Assembly (NCBI RefSeq): GCF_024166365.1
Contig: NC_064831.1
Span: 25,968,768-26,032,767, forward strand
DNA length: 64,000 bases
Direction: 5' to 3'
Source: Elephas maximus indicus
Lineage: Eukaryota; Chordata; Mammalia; Proboscidea; Elephantidae
Position 1 is the first letter of the stretch. Each line of letters begins with the position of its first letter. Positions 37,760 through 47,797 of the stretch are shown here, in pieces. The translations under genes were made by a program, and so were the position numbers. The notes beneath the pieces were generated by a model. That model was not told the DNA's origin and ran no database searches. It saw only the letters and a program-made list of their open reading frames with translations.

Positions 37760-38425
37760 CAGGGCAGCACTCAATCTGGCTACTTCCTGCTGAAGAGGGG
37801 CATGAAGTCGGGGAATATTTATTTAGGGTGGGGGTTAGAAGTAGAGTTAGCATGAGAGGCAATAGCATCTAAGTGAACCAAATGGTGAGCATCTCCTTGG
37901 TTGACTGGAGAATTCTCTCAGCCAACTAGGGTAAAAATATTCCCTGCCTTTAAGGCAGTCCTAGTTCCTTTGAGAAAGATTTTTAGAAAACATGGAACAC
38001 AAATACACACTATTAAAATTATAATTCCCAAGGTGACGAGAGGGACCAACCAAGATCTTATGGATGGGAACAGATTCAAAATCCCATCCCATGGTCCACC
38101 TGGCCGTGCTAGGGGATCTGTCCACTCAGTAATTTTATGGATCGCTTTTAATTCAACGTCCACTTCCCCTGAAGTGTTAATCCAGGTACAACGAGCCTTA
38201 TTAATTATGGCACAAACACCCCCTGATTTTGCCAACAAGAAGTCCAATGCAATCCTGTTGTCTAAGACCACACCAACCAGGGAATTTAAGGAGGCTTGTT
38301 GGGCCTTTTTTTTTTTTTTTGTTGGGCCTTTAGGGCTCTGTCAGTACCCAGGGCTAATAAATGGATTGTATCTGAAAGGTTTTTAATAGACATTTCCATA
38401 TGATATATTCCTAGTCCGGGAATTA
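37760..38425 (-). pseudogene. ERV env, transmembrane subunit (broken)
   Basis: One open frame (37,918-38,271) carries the hallmark core VLDNRIALDFLLAKSGG followed by a cysteine pair spaced by seven residues (GVCAIINKARC), an N-x-S site, a basic/aromatic pre-membrane segment and a hydrophobic span with GIIILIVCICVPCFL. This matches the immunosuppressive-like and membrane-anchor region of gamma-type envelopes. The N-terminal heptad region is recognisable further upstream but in another frame. A 15-T run flanked by gttgggcc repeats (38,301-38,330) breaks the reading frame. The usual second cysteine of the CX6CC motif is not seen (R-C-T), which may be decay. Confidence 0.82.
38301..38330 (-). mobile_element. 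Poly(A)-only insertion with short direct repeats in env
   Basis: On the plus strand gttgggcc, a run of 15 T, then gttgggcc again. A bare A-tail flanked by a duplication of 8-10 bp on the minus strand looks like an extremely truncated LINE-machinery insertion; simple slippage would not duplicate the flank. Confidence 0.5.
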
Positions 38426-38439
38426 TGGTCCTCAGAAAC

Positions 38440-39100
38440 CACTAACACTGGGTTATATCCATCATCCTGGGTTTTTAATGTAACATGATTTACAGAAAAA
38501 ACATCTTGCTTTTTCCTTGATGGATGTGGAATGCTGGTGGTGGAATGGACTTGGGTGGGAAAGACTAGGAACCCTAAGATGCACTGGCCAATGAAGTGGA
38601 TCCCATTTAAGCACTGGATGGCCCAAGTCCAGGGCGAGTTGAATGAGTTGGGTGACTAGCTATTGGGGTATGGCTTGCCCCCACACAGGAAAGTATAACC
38701 TAGTGGGGCACAAAAAGACAAACATTCATTCGGGACATTTGGGATGCTTGAATTAAAATGTAACAAAGAGGGGTTGACAAGAGAGCCATTGCATGAAGAG
38801 AGAAGTTGAAAATTTCTGAAAATTTGTTGATCTATTCGTACTAGGGGTACTTGGAACTTTAATCCCCAATTTCCTTTTTCACTATGGTTATACAGATTAG
38901 AGAGGAAGAAGCAAGGGACAGAAGAAGGATATTGCACAGAGCACGGTGCATTAACACACCCTCAGACATAATTTTATCGTAGTTGAAAACTGGAGCAGTC
39001 ACAAGACTTAGGGGGGCACTAGATCCTGGCAAATGGTGGCACACCCAGCAACTGCTGAGATTCCCTCCCTTAGCCACAGCTTGGTGGACCTGGTAACTAG
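38440..39100 (-). pseudogene. ERV env, surface subunit (broken)
   Basis: Two overlapping frames (38,859-39,077 and 38,656-38,937) share one gene with a frameshift between them. The first contains NLSSCWVCHHLP; the CWVC motif at 39,039-39,050 is the disulfide-exchange motif of gamma-type surface subunits. The second continues with several N-x-S/T sites and cysteines (NECLSFCAPLGY, FLCGG). The cleavage site and fusion peptide are not clearly readable. A further frame change separates this part from the Ig-like domain upstream, so several indels have accumulated. Confidence 0.75.
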
Positions 39101-39149
39101 ACCATTAGATGACCAGTCCCAGCCATCTGGGAGGTGAGATGGTTCTTTT

Positions 39150-39581
39150 TTCCCAATAATAATCACATAAGTCCCCTGCCCCCGGCTGATTTCAATATCC
39201 ATGGGGGATCCTTTCTTATATTTTACACAGAAATATGTCCCTGCATTAGACAGAGTAACATTCTGAATAATAATAGAAAAATCACGATTTTTAAACTGAG
39301 TAGCGTCAGCCATAAGGGAAACTTGAGGAAAATCTCCAGTCGATTTCCAAACTACAGAGTGCTCTTCCCCTGGAGATTCTCGAATCCTCTTAATAGAACC
39401 TACAGGGGTTAAAGAAAAGCTAATACAAGGGAGAGTCAGGGAGTGTCCCACTTGTAAAGTCAAGGTGCCTCTCGACTGGAGAATAGTAGGAGCCTGGCTT
39501 GACTCTTTCTTGGCTGAGGCAGGCCCGACCTGGAATAGAAAAACAATAAGGATTAGGAAAAAAAAAAAGGATTAGAGTCAT
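39150..39581 (-). pseudogene. ERV env N-terminus: signal-like segment plus SIRP-like Ig V domain
   Basis: An ATG lies at 39,581, two bases after the pol stop. A hydrophobic stretch follows, then an immunoglobulin V-type domain. Visible marks: B-strand cysteine in SLTLPC (codon near 39,425), D/E-strand FSIIIQNVTL, F-strand AGTYFCVKYKKGSP (cysteine codon near 39,227) and G-strand RGQGTY. The two cysteines are 66 residues apart, normal for an Ig V fold. The phrases VKYKKGSP, SLTPVGSI and FKNRDFSI are those of the N-terminal domain of the SIRP family, host receptors that bind CD47. The usual C-strand tryptophan is not at its expected place. An 11-T run puts the ATG out of frame, and another frame change separates the domain from the surface subunit. 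Capture of a host SIRP exon by the virus is inferred. Confidence 0.75.
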
Positions 39582-39583
39582 GT

Positions 39584-40600
39584 TTAAATCTTTGAGAATC
39601 TGTACTTTAGGTCTTGAACTGGGGTGCAGGTATATGAGGATTCTTCAGTCTTCTTGCTAGGTTCTTCTCGAGGCGGTGGGGCCGGTTTTACTCTAGTATG
39701 ATGCACCCGTGCAGTTACTCCGGCCAGTTTCAGAGAGGGATGAGTAGTTAGAAGGACTTCATATGATCCCAGCCAGATGGGGGCCAGGTGATCTTCTGGA
39801 TGTTGATCCTTCCAAGCTTTTAACAAGACCCGATCTCCTGGCTTGAACCTATGAAGAGGCACATCGGAGGGGAAGGGCAAACGAGAAGAAGCATATTTGT
39901 TAATAGTACTTATAACTACTCCTAAGGACCGGACCCAATTTCTCTTTTCAACTTCCGTCATGACGGAGGTGGGGAAAGTTGACTGTTTCAGGAATGGCCT
40001 CCCATGTGTAAGTTCATAAGGACTTAAGCCCACTTCGAGGGGCCCCCCGAATCCTAGGCAGGGCAATTGGTAATACCTGTAACCAAGTGAAGTGGGTTTT
40101 TTGGCAAAGGTTAGCAACAGCCCCTTTTAAAGTATGGTTCATCTTTTCAGTCTTTCCAGTAGGTTGTGGCCTCCACGACGAGTGCAGCTTCCAGCTGATG
40201 TCCAAGGCCTTGTTAAGCTTGTTGATTTACCTGGGCCACAAAAGCTCCCCAATTATCACTCTAAATTGAGAGTGGCAAACCAAATAGGGGAATAACCTCT
40301 TCAAGTAATGCCTTAGTCACTCCTCGAGCATGTTCAGTCTGGCAAGGAAAATTCTCTACCCACCCAGAGTACGTGTCTACAAACACTAGTATATACCTGA
40401 AGTTTCCAGGTGCTCGAAGCATCACCGTAAAATCCACTTGCCAATCTTCTCCCATGTTTGTTCCTCCGTGTTGTATCCTTTGCTCCGCTGGGTGTGGCAC
40501 TGTCTTTGGGTTGTTTTTAACACACAACGGGCATCTTTTAGTGACCTCACGTACTGTCTTGAGGATCTTTGGTCCTGTGGCTGTTTGCTGAATTCATTCC
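39584..40600 (-). pseudogene. ERV pol, integrase (broken)
   Basis: Three frames cover it. 40,261-40,527 contains RCPLCVKNNPKTVPHP-like zinc-finger end sequence (in part from upstream), then GEDWQVDFTV with the first catalytic aspartate and FVDTYSGWVENFPC. 40,014-40,205 has TGKTEKMN, the glutamate of the DDE triad. 39,584-40,117 is 177 residues of integrase C-terminus with FKPGDRVLLKAW, the beta-barrel DNA-binding domain, and ends at a stop just before env. Frameshifts separate the parts and the segment around the second aspartate (DNWGAF, near 40,250) is followed by a stop. Class I (gamma-type) by these motifs. Confidence 0.85.
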
Positions 40601-40711
40601 AGAATTCGCGTCCCTCCCATAATGCGTGCTTTCATGCAGAGCTGATACTGTGTTATAAACTAAAAGTTTTTAATAGATGGCAATGAACACTAGGAAGACT
40701 CATCAGGCCTC

Positions 40712-41455
40712 TTTTTTTTTTTTTTTTAGGGGATAATAAATCACATAAAATCCTTTTTAATCTTAGTTTTACAGCTGTAAAATCTTTATTAAGAGCGAGG
40801 CACTGGAGAAATACTTGGTGGTCAGGCCCTTTCAGTAGAGCCCCTGTTGTAGTAGCTCTTTAAACCGGCCGGCCGCCCAGGCCATCTCTCTCAGGCTCGG
40901 AAACTACTTTTCTGTTAGGTGGTTGAGGAGGACGCTGGTCTTGCGACAGCGGCCAGCAGGCGGGCCCAGCAGAGGCGGCAGTAGCTGTGGCCACAGGGCA
41001 TGGTCACCAGTTCACTCAGGAAGCCGGGCAGCCCAGGCAGTTCAGGAGCTCGGCGGCACCAGTGTGGGCGCCCAGCCGGGTCGCGCTCCAACTAGTCAGT
41101 CTATCAAGGTGCGGAGGTGCTCGGGCTGTCAGAGGGGCCACAGCACAGTGCCGCTGTGTCTCTAGCGCTTTCTTTAGGTGGCCACGCAGCACCAGCAGCT
41201 CACCATGGCGCAGCTGCAGCTCTAGGCGCTCTAGCCAGTCGCCGCTGTCGCAGTCCACTGTCCACCTCCGGGGGGCCATTTCTCGGCTCCCTCCCAGGGC
41301 GCTTCTCGCCACCGCGGGAGAAGCAGACAAAGCCCGCGGAGGACTGCTGCTCTGTCGCCCCCGCCCCGCTCTCGGAGCCTCCGGGGCGCGCCGCTCTGCA
41401 CGCGGCCCGCCTTAAGCCAGAACCCCCCCAACCCCTTTTGTTTTAAGAGAGGAAG
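40712..41455 (-). pseudogene. LONRF1: LONRF1-like processed retrocopy inside ERV pol
   Basis: A CpG-rich segment unlike its surroundings reads on the minus strand as a gene 5' end. The frame 41,016-41,330 has PAVARSALGGSREMAP, then LRHGELLVLRGHLKKALE; just downstream, in shifted frame, comes VTMPCGHSYCRLC, a RING-finger core. Further on are VLNHL and KELLQQG, and near the end QCLALNKDFTA and RILCDLLSP, which resemble TPR parts of the LON-domain RING protein LONRF1. It ends in a run of 16 A (plus-strand T-run 40,712-40,727). Distant exons are joined, so it derives from spliced mRNA, with internal deletions and frameshifts. The flanking pol is missing the end of RNase H and the start of integrase. 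No clear target-site duplication was found. Gene identity rests on remembered family motifs. Confidence 0.6.
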
Positions 41456-41490
41456 AGCTGTGTTGGGGTGTTGGGATATTCACAGTCATT

Positions 41491-41508
41491 TTTTTTTTTT
41501 TTTTTGGC
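41491..41508 (-). repeat. Second A-run (plus-strand T-run) upstream of the retrocopy
   Basis: About 17 T on the plus strand between cagtca and ggccgagtgtg. Pol homology stops just to its right. It may mark a separate retro-insertion or a boundary of the LONRF1-like segment. Confidence 0.6.
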
Positions 41509-41519
41509 CGAGTGTGAAT

Positions 41520-42449
41520 TTTTCGGCTTCTTGGGGTAAGTCTCAGGTTGCAGCCACTGCCCACAAACGCGGTCGCCATCTCCTAGTCACGGTGTCTAAT
41601 TGCTTTGAGAAGTATGTCACGGGACGCCTGGCGGAGCCCAAAGTCTGTGTCAGAACTCTCATAGCGATATCTTTCTCCTGTGCAAACAGTTCAAAAGACT
41701 TTTGTAAATCAAGCAGTCCCAAAGCTGGGGCCGTCATCAACGTACGTTTAATATTTTAAAAGCTTGTTAACATTCTCTTTCTTCCCCCTTTCAGGGCTTC
41801 ATAAAAGTGTTTTGCCAAGACTCTAAACCTGAGGATTCCGATTTGACAAAACCCAGCCATCCTTAGGAATCCTCTTAGCTGTGGCTTTTGGGCTGTCACC
41901 ATCATGATTGCTTCCCTTCAATCTGGGAGAAGGTCTCACTGTCTGAGAAATCTGGAGTCTCAAATATTTAACTTGTGGGAGAGAAATTTGTGTCTTTTTC
42001 TCAGATACCCGGTACTCGCACTCTGCCAAGTGCTTTGAAACTAATACAGTATTTTGGTTACAGTCTTTAGTTTTACTACTAGCCACCAAAATTTCATCAA
42101 CATATTATAAAATCAGACCTCGATTCAGCTTTTATAACCTGAAATCCCTTGTCAAATTTTTCTAAAAATGGAGAATTTTTAAATGCCTGGATGAGGACTT
42201 GTCATGTAAGATGTTGTTTCACCCCAGTAGCTGTTATCATTCAAAAGCAAATAGTTGTTGAGACTCAGGATGTAAGAGGATGTGAAACAATGCATCTTTC
42301 AGACCTAGCACTGAAAACCATTTATATTGGCTGGGTATGGTGGCAAGGAGGTTGTAGGGATCTGGAACTACTGGATGTACATTTTCTACTATTTGGTTAA
42401 TTTTCCTCAGATCTTGTACAAAACAGTATTCTTTTGTTCTTGGTTTCAC
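41520..42449 (-). pseudogene. ERV pol, reverse transcriptase and start of RNase H (broken)
   Basis: 42,237-42,449 contains FVQDLRKINQIVENVHP and SVLGLKDALFHILLHP, the finger and palm motifs of gamma-type RT. 41,823-42,089 has KHLAECEYRVSEKKTQISL and QVKYL, the thumb. 41,543-41,740 has [17 protein letters not shown] and [12 protein letters not shown], the connection and RNase H start. The catalytic motif at 42,093-42,104 reads YVDE instead of YxDD and is preceded by a stop codon, so the enzyme is dead. The N-terminal part of RT and all of protease are missing by deletion. Confidence 0.88.
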
Positions 42450-43200
42450 ACTGTTCTTTTCTTCACATTCTCTGTCTCTCTTCTCACACCCTTACTTTTT
42501 AGAATTCTCTCCAGTTTTACATGTCTCTCTCTCTCACTCATTCTCTTCTCCTCTAGCCCCCCGTATCACTTTCTCATCAATCTTTTTATTTTTGTTGGTT
42601 GGTCTTCATTATTGAAGACCTTAAAGGCAACTAGCATCTGTCTTTGTGGTCGCCCCTTAGTGTTTACTCTGGCTGGAACTTTTCTCAAGGGATATTGCCC
42701 TGCCTGGTTTTTGGGGGCTCCCTCACCAAAAACTGTACCCTGTCGGGTACGAGAAGGGAAAACCATACCTGAAGCTGCGTCTCCACTGTCCGTCTCTTCC
42801 GTGTCTCTCCCTTTTGTTCTGCACGATGGACCCATACTAGAGTCCAGTCCCAACTCTGGTGGGAAGTGTGTATTCTCATCCTCTGCCCTGTCCTCTCCCA
42901 GCAGTGGCACCACCGCCACAATAAGGAGGAGGAGGAGCCATAGCTGAAACCAGAGTCCATCCCTCCAGCAAGGGGTCCTTTCTGGAAGAATCGGGAAGCA
43001 CTTTTGGCTCCTCTTCACCTTGAAAACGAACTTGGTTAGAGGGGTTTATATTGATATGGTGATATAAATGCTTGAACATAGGGGACTTCAGCTCATTTTT
43101 TTGTCTTTTACAAAACAAATTAAGCTGAAAGACCATACCAAAAATCAAGGAACCATACTGTGGCCAATGTCCCTGATTTTTTAGCTTGTATTTATGTCAA
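42450..43200 (-). pseudogene. ERV gag remnant (matrix end, PPPY region, capsid end)
   Basis: Minus-strand frames near 43,060-43,200 have GHWPQYGS and FGMVFQLNLF, matrix-like. Near 42,921-42,935 comes PPPPY in MAPPPPYCGGG, a late-domain motif that recruits host NEDD4-type ligases for budding. Around 42,470-42,660 a charged EKRMSERERD-type stretch resembles the end of capsid. Most of capsid and all of nucleocapsid are deleted, and RT follows immediately. Several stops and frame changes occur, and no frame exceeds 150 residues. Confidence 0.65.
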
Positions 43201-44198
43201 ACATTATTGTATAAAAACTTATTATTATTATTATTAATCATGAGTTCATAGTTCTACCTTTTCTAGTTTGTTAGGATGCACCTCAGGAGGGATTTAGCAG
43301 GGATTTATGAGTCCTCCCCCCCCGCCCGATCTCTTTTCAAATGTTTAGTAGTTATTGATGGGCCGATTCTTCTCTTTTGAACCTGATCATGGTGAATTGC
43401 ATGGTCTACCTGGAAGTCCACTTTTTTCTAATTAAGCTTAATTCAGCCTTATCTCTTAGACGCTGGTCTAAGGCACCTTGGGCATAGTAGACTTCCGATA
43501 ACCTATGTGACCAATTGTCACAATTAAAGAACTGGGACTAAAAATATTTATGAATTTGACAACAGGTTTTGTATAAATAGGGGTTAGCATAATGACAAAG
43601 AAGACACGAGATCTCTTCAGTTTCACATGGACAATTCTACTGGTAGGCACACAGATCACACATATACACACTCAGCTACTTGGCCAGACTCACGCTCACC
43701 CTTGGCAGCCTCAACCTCTCAGACAATCCCTAGGATGACAGAGGTAATCCTGACAGCCTCAGCAGCCTCAACCTCTCAGGCAATCCCTAGGATGACAGAG
43801 GCAATCTTGACTGCCTCATTCACACACCAAAAACCAAAACCAAGACTCTAGAACCACCAGGAGTCCTTTATGCGAGCCTACTCAGAGGGTAAGTCATCTG
43901 AAGCAACACTGGCTTCAGAAACCAAGAGTCTAAGCCTCCGTTGGGGTTGCTCTATCTGCCCTGGCCCTGAGTGCAACAGGGACAGGAATGGTGGACTCAC
44001 CCCGGGGTTTTTCTCTTAGCCTGTCTTGTTCTCTGCTTAACTGATTTCTCTGCGGTTAGGGACCAGCGGTGCCGTGGCAAGAATAGGGATCAGGCAATGT
44101 TTCCCTTTGGAGGAAAAAAAACCTCCAGCGGCCACTTAAGGGTTAATTTGCCAGTCCGAGCCCCATCTGGGGCAGCCACATCTCAAGCAGCAAAAACA
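43201..44198 (-). other. ERV leader region, with a 57-bp direct duplication
   Basis: Untranslated leader between the primer site and gag, about 1 kb. Two copies of a 57-bp block with gcctcaacctctcagacaat and atccctaggatgacagagg stand at 43,705-43,761 and 43,762-43,818. The 5' portion of gag may lie in its left end, but frames are too short to assign. Confidence 0.55.
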
Positions 44199-44216
44199 GC
44201 CCCACGTTGGGCACCA
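44199..44216 (-). other. Primer binding site, lysine tRNA type
   Basis: Minus strand tggtgcccaacgtggggc, five bases after the end of the 5' LTR, is one base from the complement of the tRNA-Lys(1,2) 3' end. This primer is typical of betaretrovirus-like elements, while pol and env here are gamma-like. Confidence 0.85.
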
Positions 44217-44221
44217 GAATT

Positions 44222-45014
44222 TGTTATTGCAAATTGCGGGTTCAAGCCACCTGCCGCAAAGCCAATACTGAGGCAGGAAAAGGTAAACAGTAAGAAGGCT
44301 TTATTGAATACTGGTATTCAAGAGACAGAGGGGGTTAAATTTCTCCCAAATTCTGTCTGTCCTAAAGGGTTTATGGGAGGTTATAATACAGGCTTACCTA
44401 ATGTTTTGAGCACATAGTCCACAGATGGTCTTATACATCACAAAAGAATTATACAAAATCTTTATTAAACTAAGATAAACATGTCAGGCACCTTGGACTC
44501 TAATCAGTATATTTGTAACAGGCTGAAAAAGCTCTCATAAGCATCTCTCGGCTAGTGAGGCTGTTTTGCCAAGTCCACCGTGGCTGAGATAGGGAGCAAG
44601 AACGAAAGCCTTCTTGTCGGTTTCCAGGCCGAAGGCCATTTCTAAAGAGAACAAACAAAGGGGAAGAGAGATCAAGGCCACAGGAGCTGAGATAGCTCCA
44701 CACCCTTTTGGAGGAAACCAGTGCAGCTGGTGCAATTAAAAAAATGTTTAGAAATTACTTAGAGCATCATAAAGGCGTTAGCCATGTCAAGCTCTCAATC
44801 ACCTATTTCAAATAAGGGAAAATATGTTGTAAGGTATTAGAGTGTTTATGTTTAAGAGCAGAACAGACTGCTCAGTTATATTTTGAACAGAGCCTGCACC
44901 ATTTTCCAAGGACTAGAGATTAATTACAGCTTATACAGCTATATTAAAACAAATGAGAAAATATATTCTCCCTAAATATTAAAACACTAAAGAGAATGCA
45001 TTTTCACTACTTCA
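44222..45014 (-). repeat. 5' LTR of the class I ERV
   Basis: 793 bp, TG...CA ended on the minus strand, colinear with the LTR at 36,918-37,721 with scattered substitutions and small indels. It is adjacent to the primer site on its inner side and to the satellite on its outer side. Confidence 0.92.
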
Positions 45015-47797
45015 AATCTGGCCCTTGCAAACACAAGGTTTCCTCAAGGAAACTACACTGTGGTAGCCCTGTTCTTGAAGAGGAACAAGTATGTAGTGTT
45101 ATGGTTAAGAGATTGTGAAAGCAGGTTGATGCCCAGGAAAAACTATGTGCATGGTGAAATCCTAACAAACCCAAGTGCCTTTCCACAGTTTAAAGCGTGT
45201 AACTCCAAACTGTTCCAAATAAGAGGCAACAGCAGCCTGCATGTTTCTCAGTGAAAGGAAGAACTCCCTGACTTCATCCAGTCCTCTGAGCAAAGCAGGC
45301 ATAATGACAGAAACTGTCTTTTCTTTACTCTTTCCTGCAACAACGCAGTAATTGGCTCTTGCGAATACGCATACAAAGGAGTAACTTCATAGTGTTAGCG
45401 TTAAGAGATTGTGAAAGCACCCTGATGCCCAGAGAGACAAAGGCTTTTTGTATTCTCTTTCCTGCCTGAACTTCATATACTTTCACTTGTAAAAGCAAGG
45501 TTTCCCAGCACAAACTGCAAACCAGTAACCTCTCTCCTTGCAGAGAAACTAATAGGTAGTATTGCGGTGAAGACATAATGAGAGCACACTGAGGCCCAGG
45601 GAAAATCCGAGCAACGCCCTGTCTTTCCCCACTTGAATGCATGTCAATTTAGATTATTTGCAAAGAACATAGCTAAGAGGCAACATCAGCTTTTGTGTTT
45701 CTCAGTGAAACGAACAATTTTCTGACTTCAACCAGACCTCTGACGAAAGCAGTCAGAAGGAGAAAATCATCATTTGATTTCTCTTTCCTGCAATGAGCTT
45801 GGCAAATCTGGCCCTAGCAAACGCAAGGTTTCCTCAGGAAAACTACATTGTGGTACCCTGTTCTGTAAGTGGAACAAGAACGTAGAGTTAGCTTTAAGAG
45901 ATTGTGAAAGCACGTTGCTGCCCAGGAAAAACAAACTGCATGGTGAAATCCTAACAAACCCAAGTGTCTTTCCACAGTTCAAAGTATATAACTATACGCT
46001 CTTTTCCAAATAAGAGAGCGCACAGGCAACATCAGTCTACATATTTCTCAGTGAAAGAAAGAATTCCATGATGTCATCCACTCCTCTGAGAAAAGCAGGT
46101 ATTGTGAGAGACTGTCTATTCTTTTCTCTTTCCTGCAATGAGCTCAGAAAATCTGGCCCTTGCAAACGCAAACTTTCCTCAGGAAAACTCCATTGTGGTA
46201 TCTCTGTAGCTGAAGTGAAAAAAGTATTTAGTGTTAGCGTTCAGAGATTGTGAAAACACGTTGTTGCCCAGGGAAAAAAAGTGTATGGTGAAATCCTAAC
46301 GAACCCAAGAGCCTTTCCACAGTTCAAAGTGTGTAACTACACACTCTTTTCAAAGTAAGAGAGCGCAGAGGCGACATCACCTTGCATATTTCTCAGTGAA
46401 ACAAAGAACTCTCTAACTTCATCTAGTTCTCTCACCAAAGCAGTCAGAATGAGAAAAACGCCATTTGGTTTCTGTTTCTTGCAAATGAGCTGGCAAATCT
46501 GGCCCTGGCAAACGCAAGGTTTCCTCAGAAAAACTCCATTGTGTAGCCCTTTTCTTGAAGTGGAACAAGTATACTGCATTAGCCTTTAGATATTGTAAAG
46601 GCACGTTTTTGCCAAGGGAAAACAAATTGCCTGGTGAAATCCTAACAAACCCCGGTGCCTTTCCACATTGCAAAGTGTGTAACTACACATCCTTTTCCAA
46701 ATAAGAGAGCAGAGGCAACATCAGCCTGCATGTTTCTCAGTGAAAGGGAGAACTCCCTGACTTCATCCAGTCCTCTGAGCAAAGCAGGCATAATGAGAGA
46801 AACTTTTTTTTCCTTCCTCTTTCCTGCAAAGAATTCCTCCTTTGCTCTTGCAAACACAAGGCTTCTTCTGAAAAACTACATTGCTGTGGATTTATTTTTC
46901 CAGACGAGCAACTAAAAAGTCTTAGCTTTGAGAGATCGTGAAAGCACCCTGACCCAGGGAGAAAAAGGCCTTTTGTATTCTCTTTCCTGCCTGAACTGGG
47001 TCAATTTGCACTTGCGAAGGCAAGGTTTCCTAGCACAAACTGCAAAGCAGTAACCTCTCTCCTGGCAGAGTAAATCCTATGTAGTGTTGCCCTGAAGAGA
47101 TACTGTGAGCACAGTGAGGCCCAGAGAAAACAGAGTGCATAGTGAAATCCTAGCAAAGCCATGTCTTTCCCCACTTGAATGCATGTCATTTTCAGTTCTT
47201 TGCCAAGAACAGAGCTCAAAGGCAACATCAGATTTTGTGTATCTCAGTGAAAGAAAGAACACTCTGACTTCATCCATTCCTCTGACGAAAGCAGTTAGGA
47301 TGAGAAAACTGTCATTTGGTTTCAATTTCCTGCAATGAGCTCGGCAAATCTGCCCTTCCGGGAGGGAAGGTTTCCTCCGGAGAACTCCCTTGCGGTAGCT
47401 GTGTTCTGGAAGTGGAACTAGTATGCAGTGTTAGTGTTAAGCTATTGTGAAGGCTCGTTTTTGCCCAGGGAAAACAAAGCGCCTGGTGAACTCCTAACAA
47501 ACCCTGGTGCCTTTCCACAGTTCAAAGTGTGTAACTACAGGCTCTTTTCCGAATAAGACAGTGCAGAGGCAATAGCAGTCTGCAATTTTCTCAGTGAGAG
47601 GGAGACCTCCCTAACTTCATCCAGTCCTCTGAGCAAAGCGGGCATAATGAGAGATACTTTTCTTTCCTGCAATGAATTCCTCATTTGCTCTGGCAAACGC
47701 AAGGTTTCTTCTGAAAAACTACATCGCAGTGGATTTATCCTTCCAGAGGAGCAACTACATAGTCTTAGCTTTAAAAGATTGTGAAAGCACATAACCC
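45015..47797. repeat. 345-bp satellite, right part, with longer composite units
   Basis: Unit borders (gcaatgagctcgg-like) lie near 45,341, 45,790, 46,135, 46,479, 46,825, 47,331 and 47,670. Spacings of 345, 344, 346 and 339 bp are regular. Two longer spacings (449 and 506 bp) contain an extra shortened unit joined to a diverged one through ttttgtattctctttcctgc. The array ends mid-unit at 47,797, directly against telomere-like repeat. Frames of 60-100 codons in it shift from unit to unit and are not genes. Confidence 0.92.

Larger units (their letters stand above)
36918..45014 (-). mobile_element. Class I endogenous retrovirus with SIRP-like Ig domain in env (provirus)
   Basis: A provirus of 8,097 bp on the minus strand: LTR (44,222-45,014), primer site, leader, gag remnant, RT, RNase H, integrase, env and LTR (36,918-37,721). 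The polypurine tract is at 37,722-37,736. The host satellite continues in phase on both sides with an imperfect 4-bp duplication (aatt left, aatc right), as expected for a gammaretrovirus-like integration. The two LTRs look roughly nine-tenths identical by eye, so the insertion is old. Large deletions remove most of capsid, nucleocapsid, protease and the start of RT. A host retrocopy interrupts pol. No gene is intact. Confidence 0.93.

Noticed and set aside
39008..39463. A host SIRP gene exon rather than a viral domain
   Set aside because: It lies between pol and env of one provirus on the same strand, two bases past the pol stop at its start, with no splice sites or host gene neighbours.
42327..42947. 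206-codon plus-strand frame
   Set aside because: Antisense to gag and RT remnants of the provirus; its composition follows from that.
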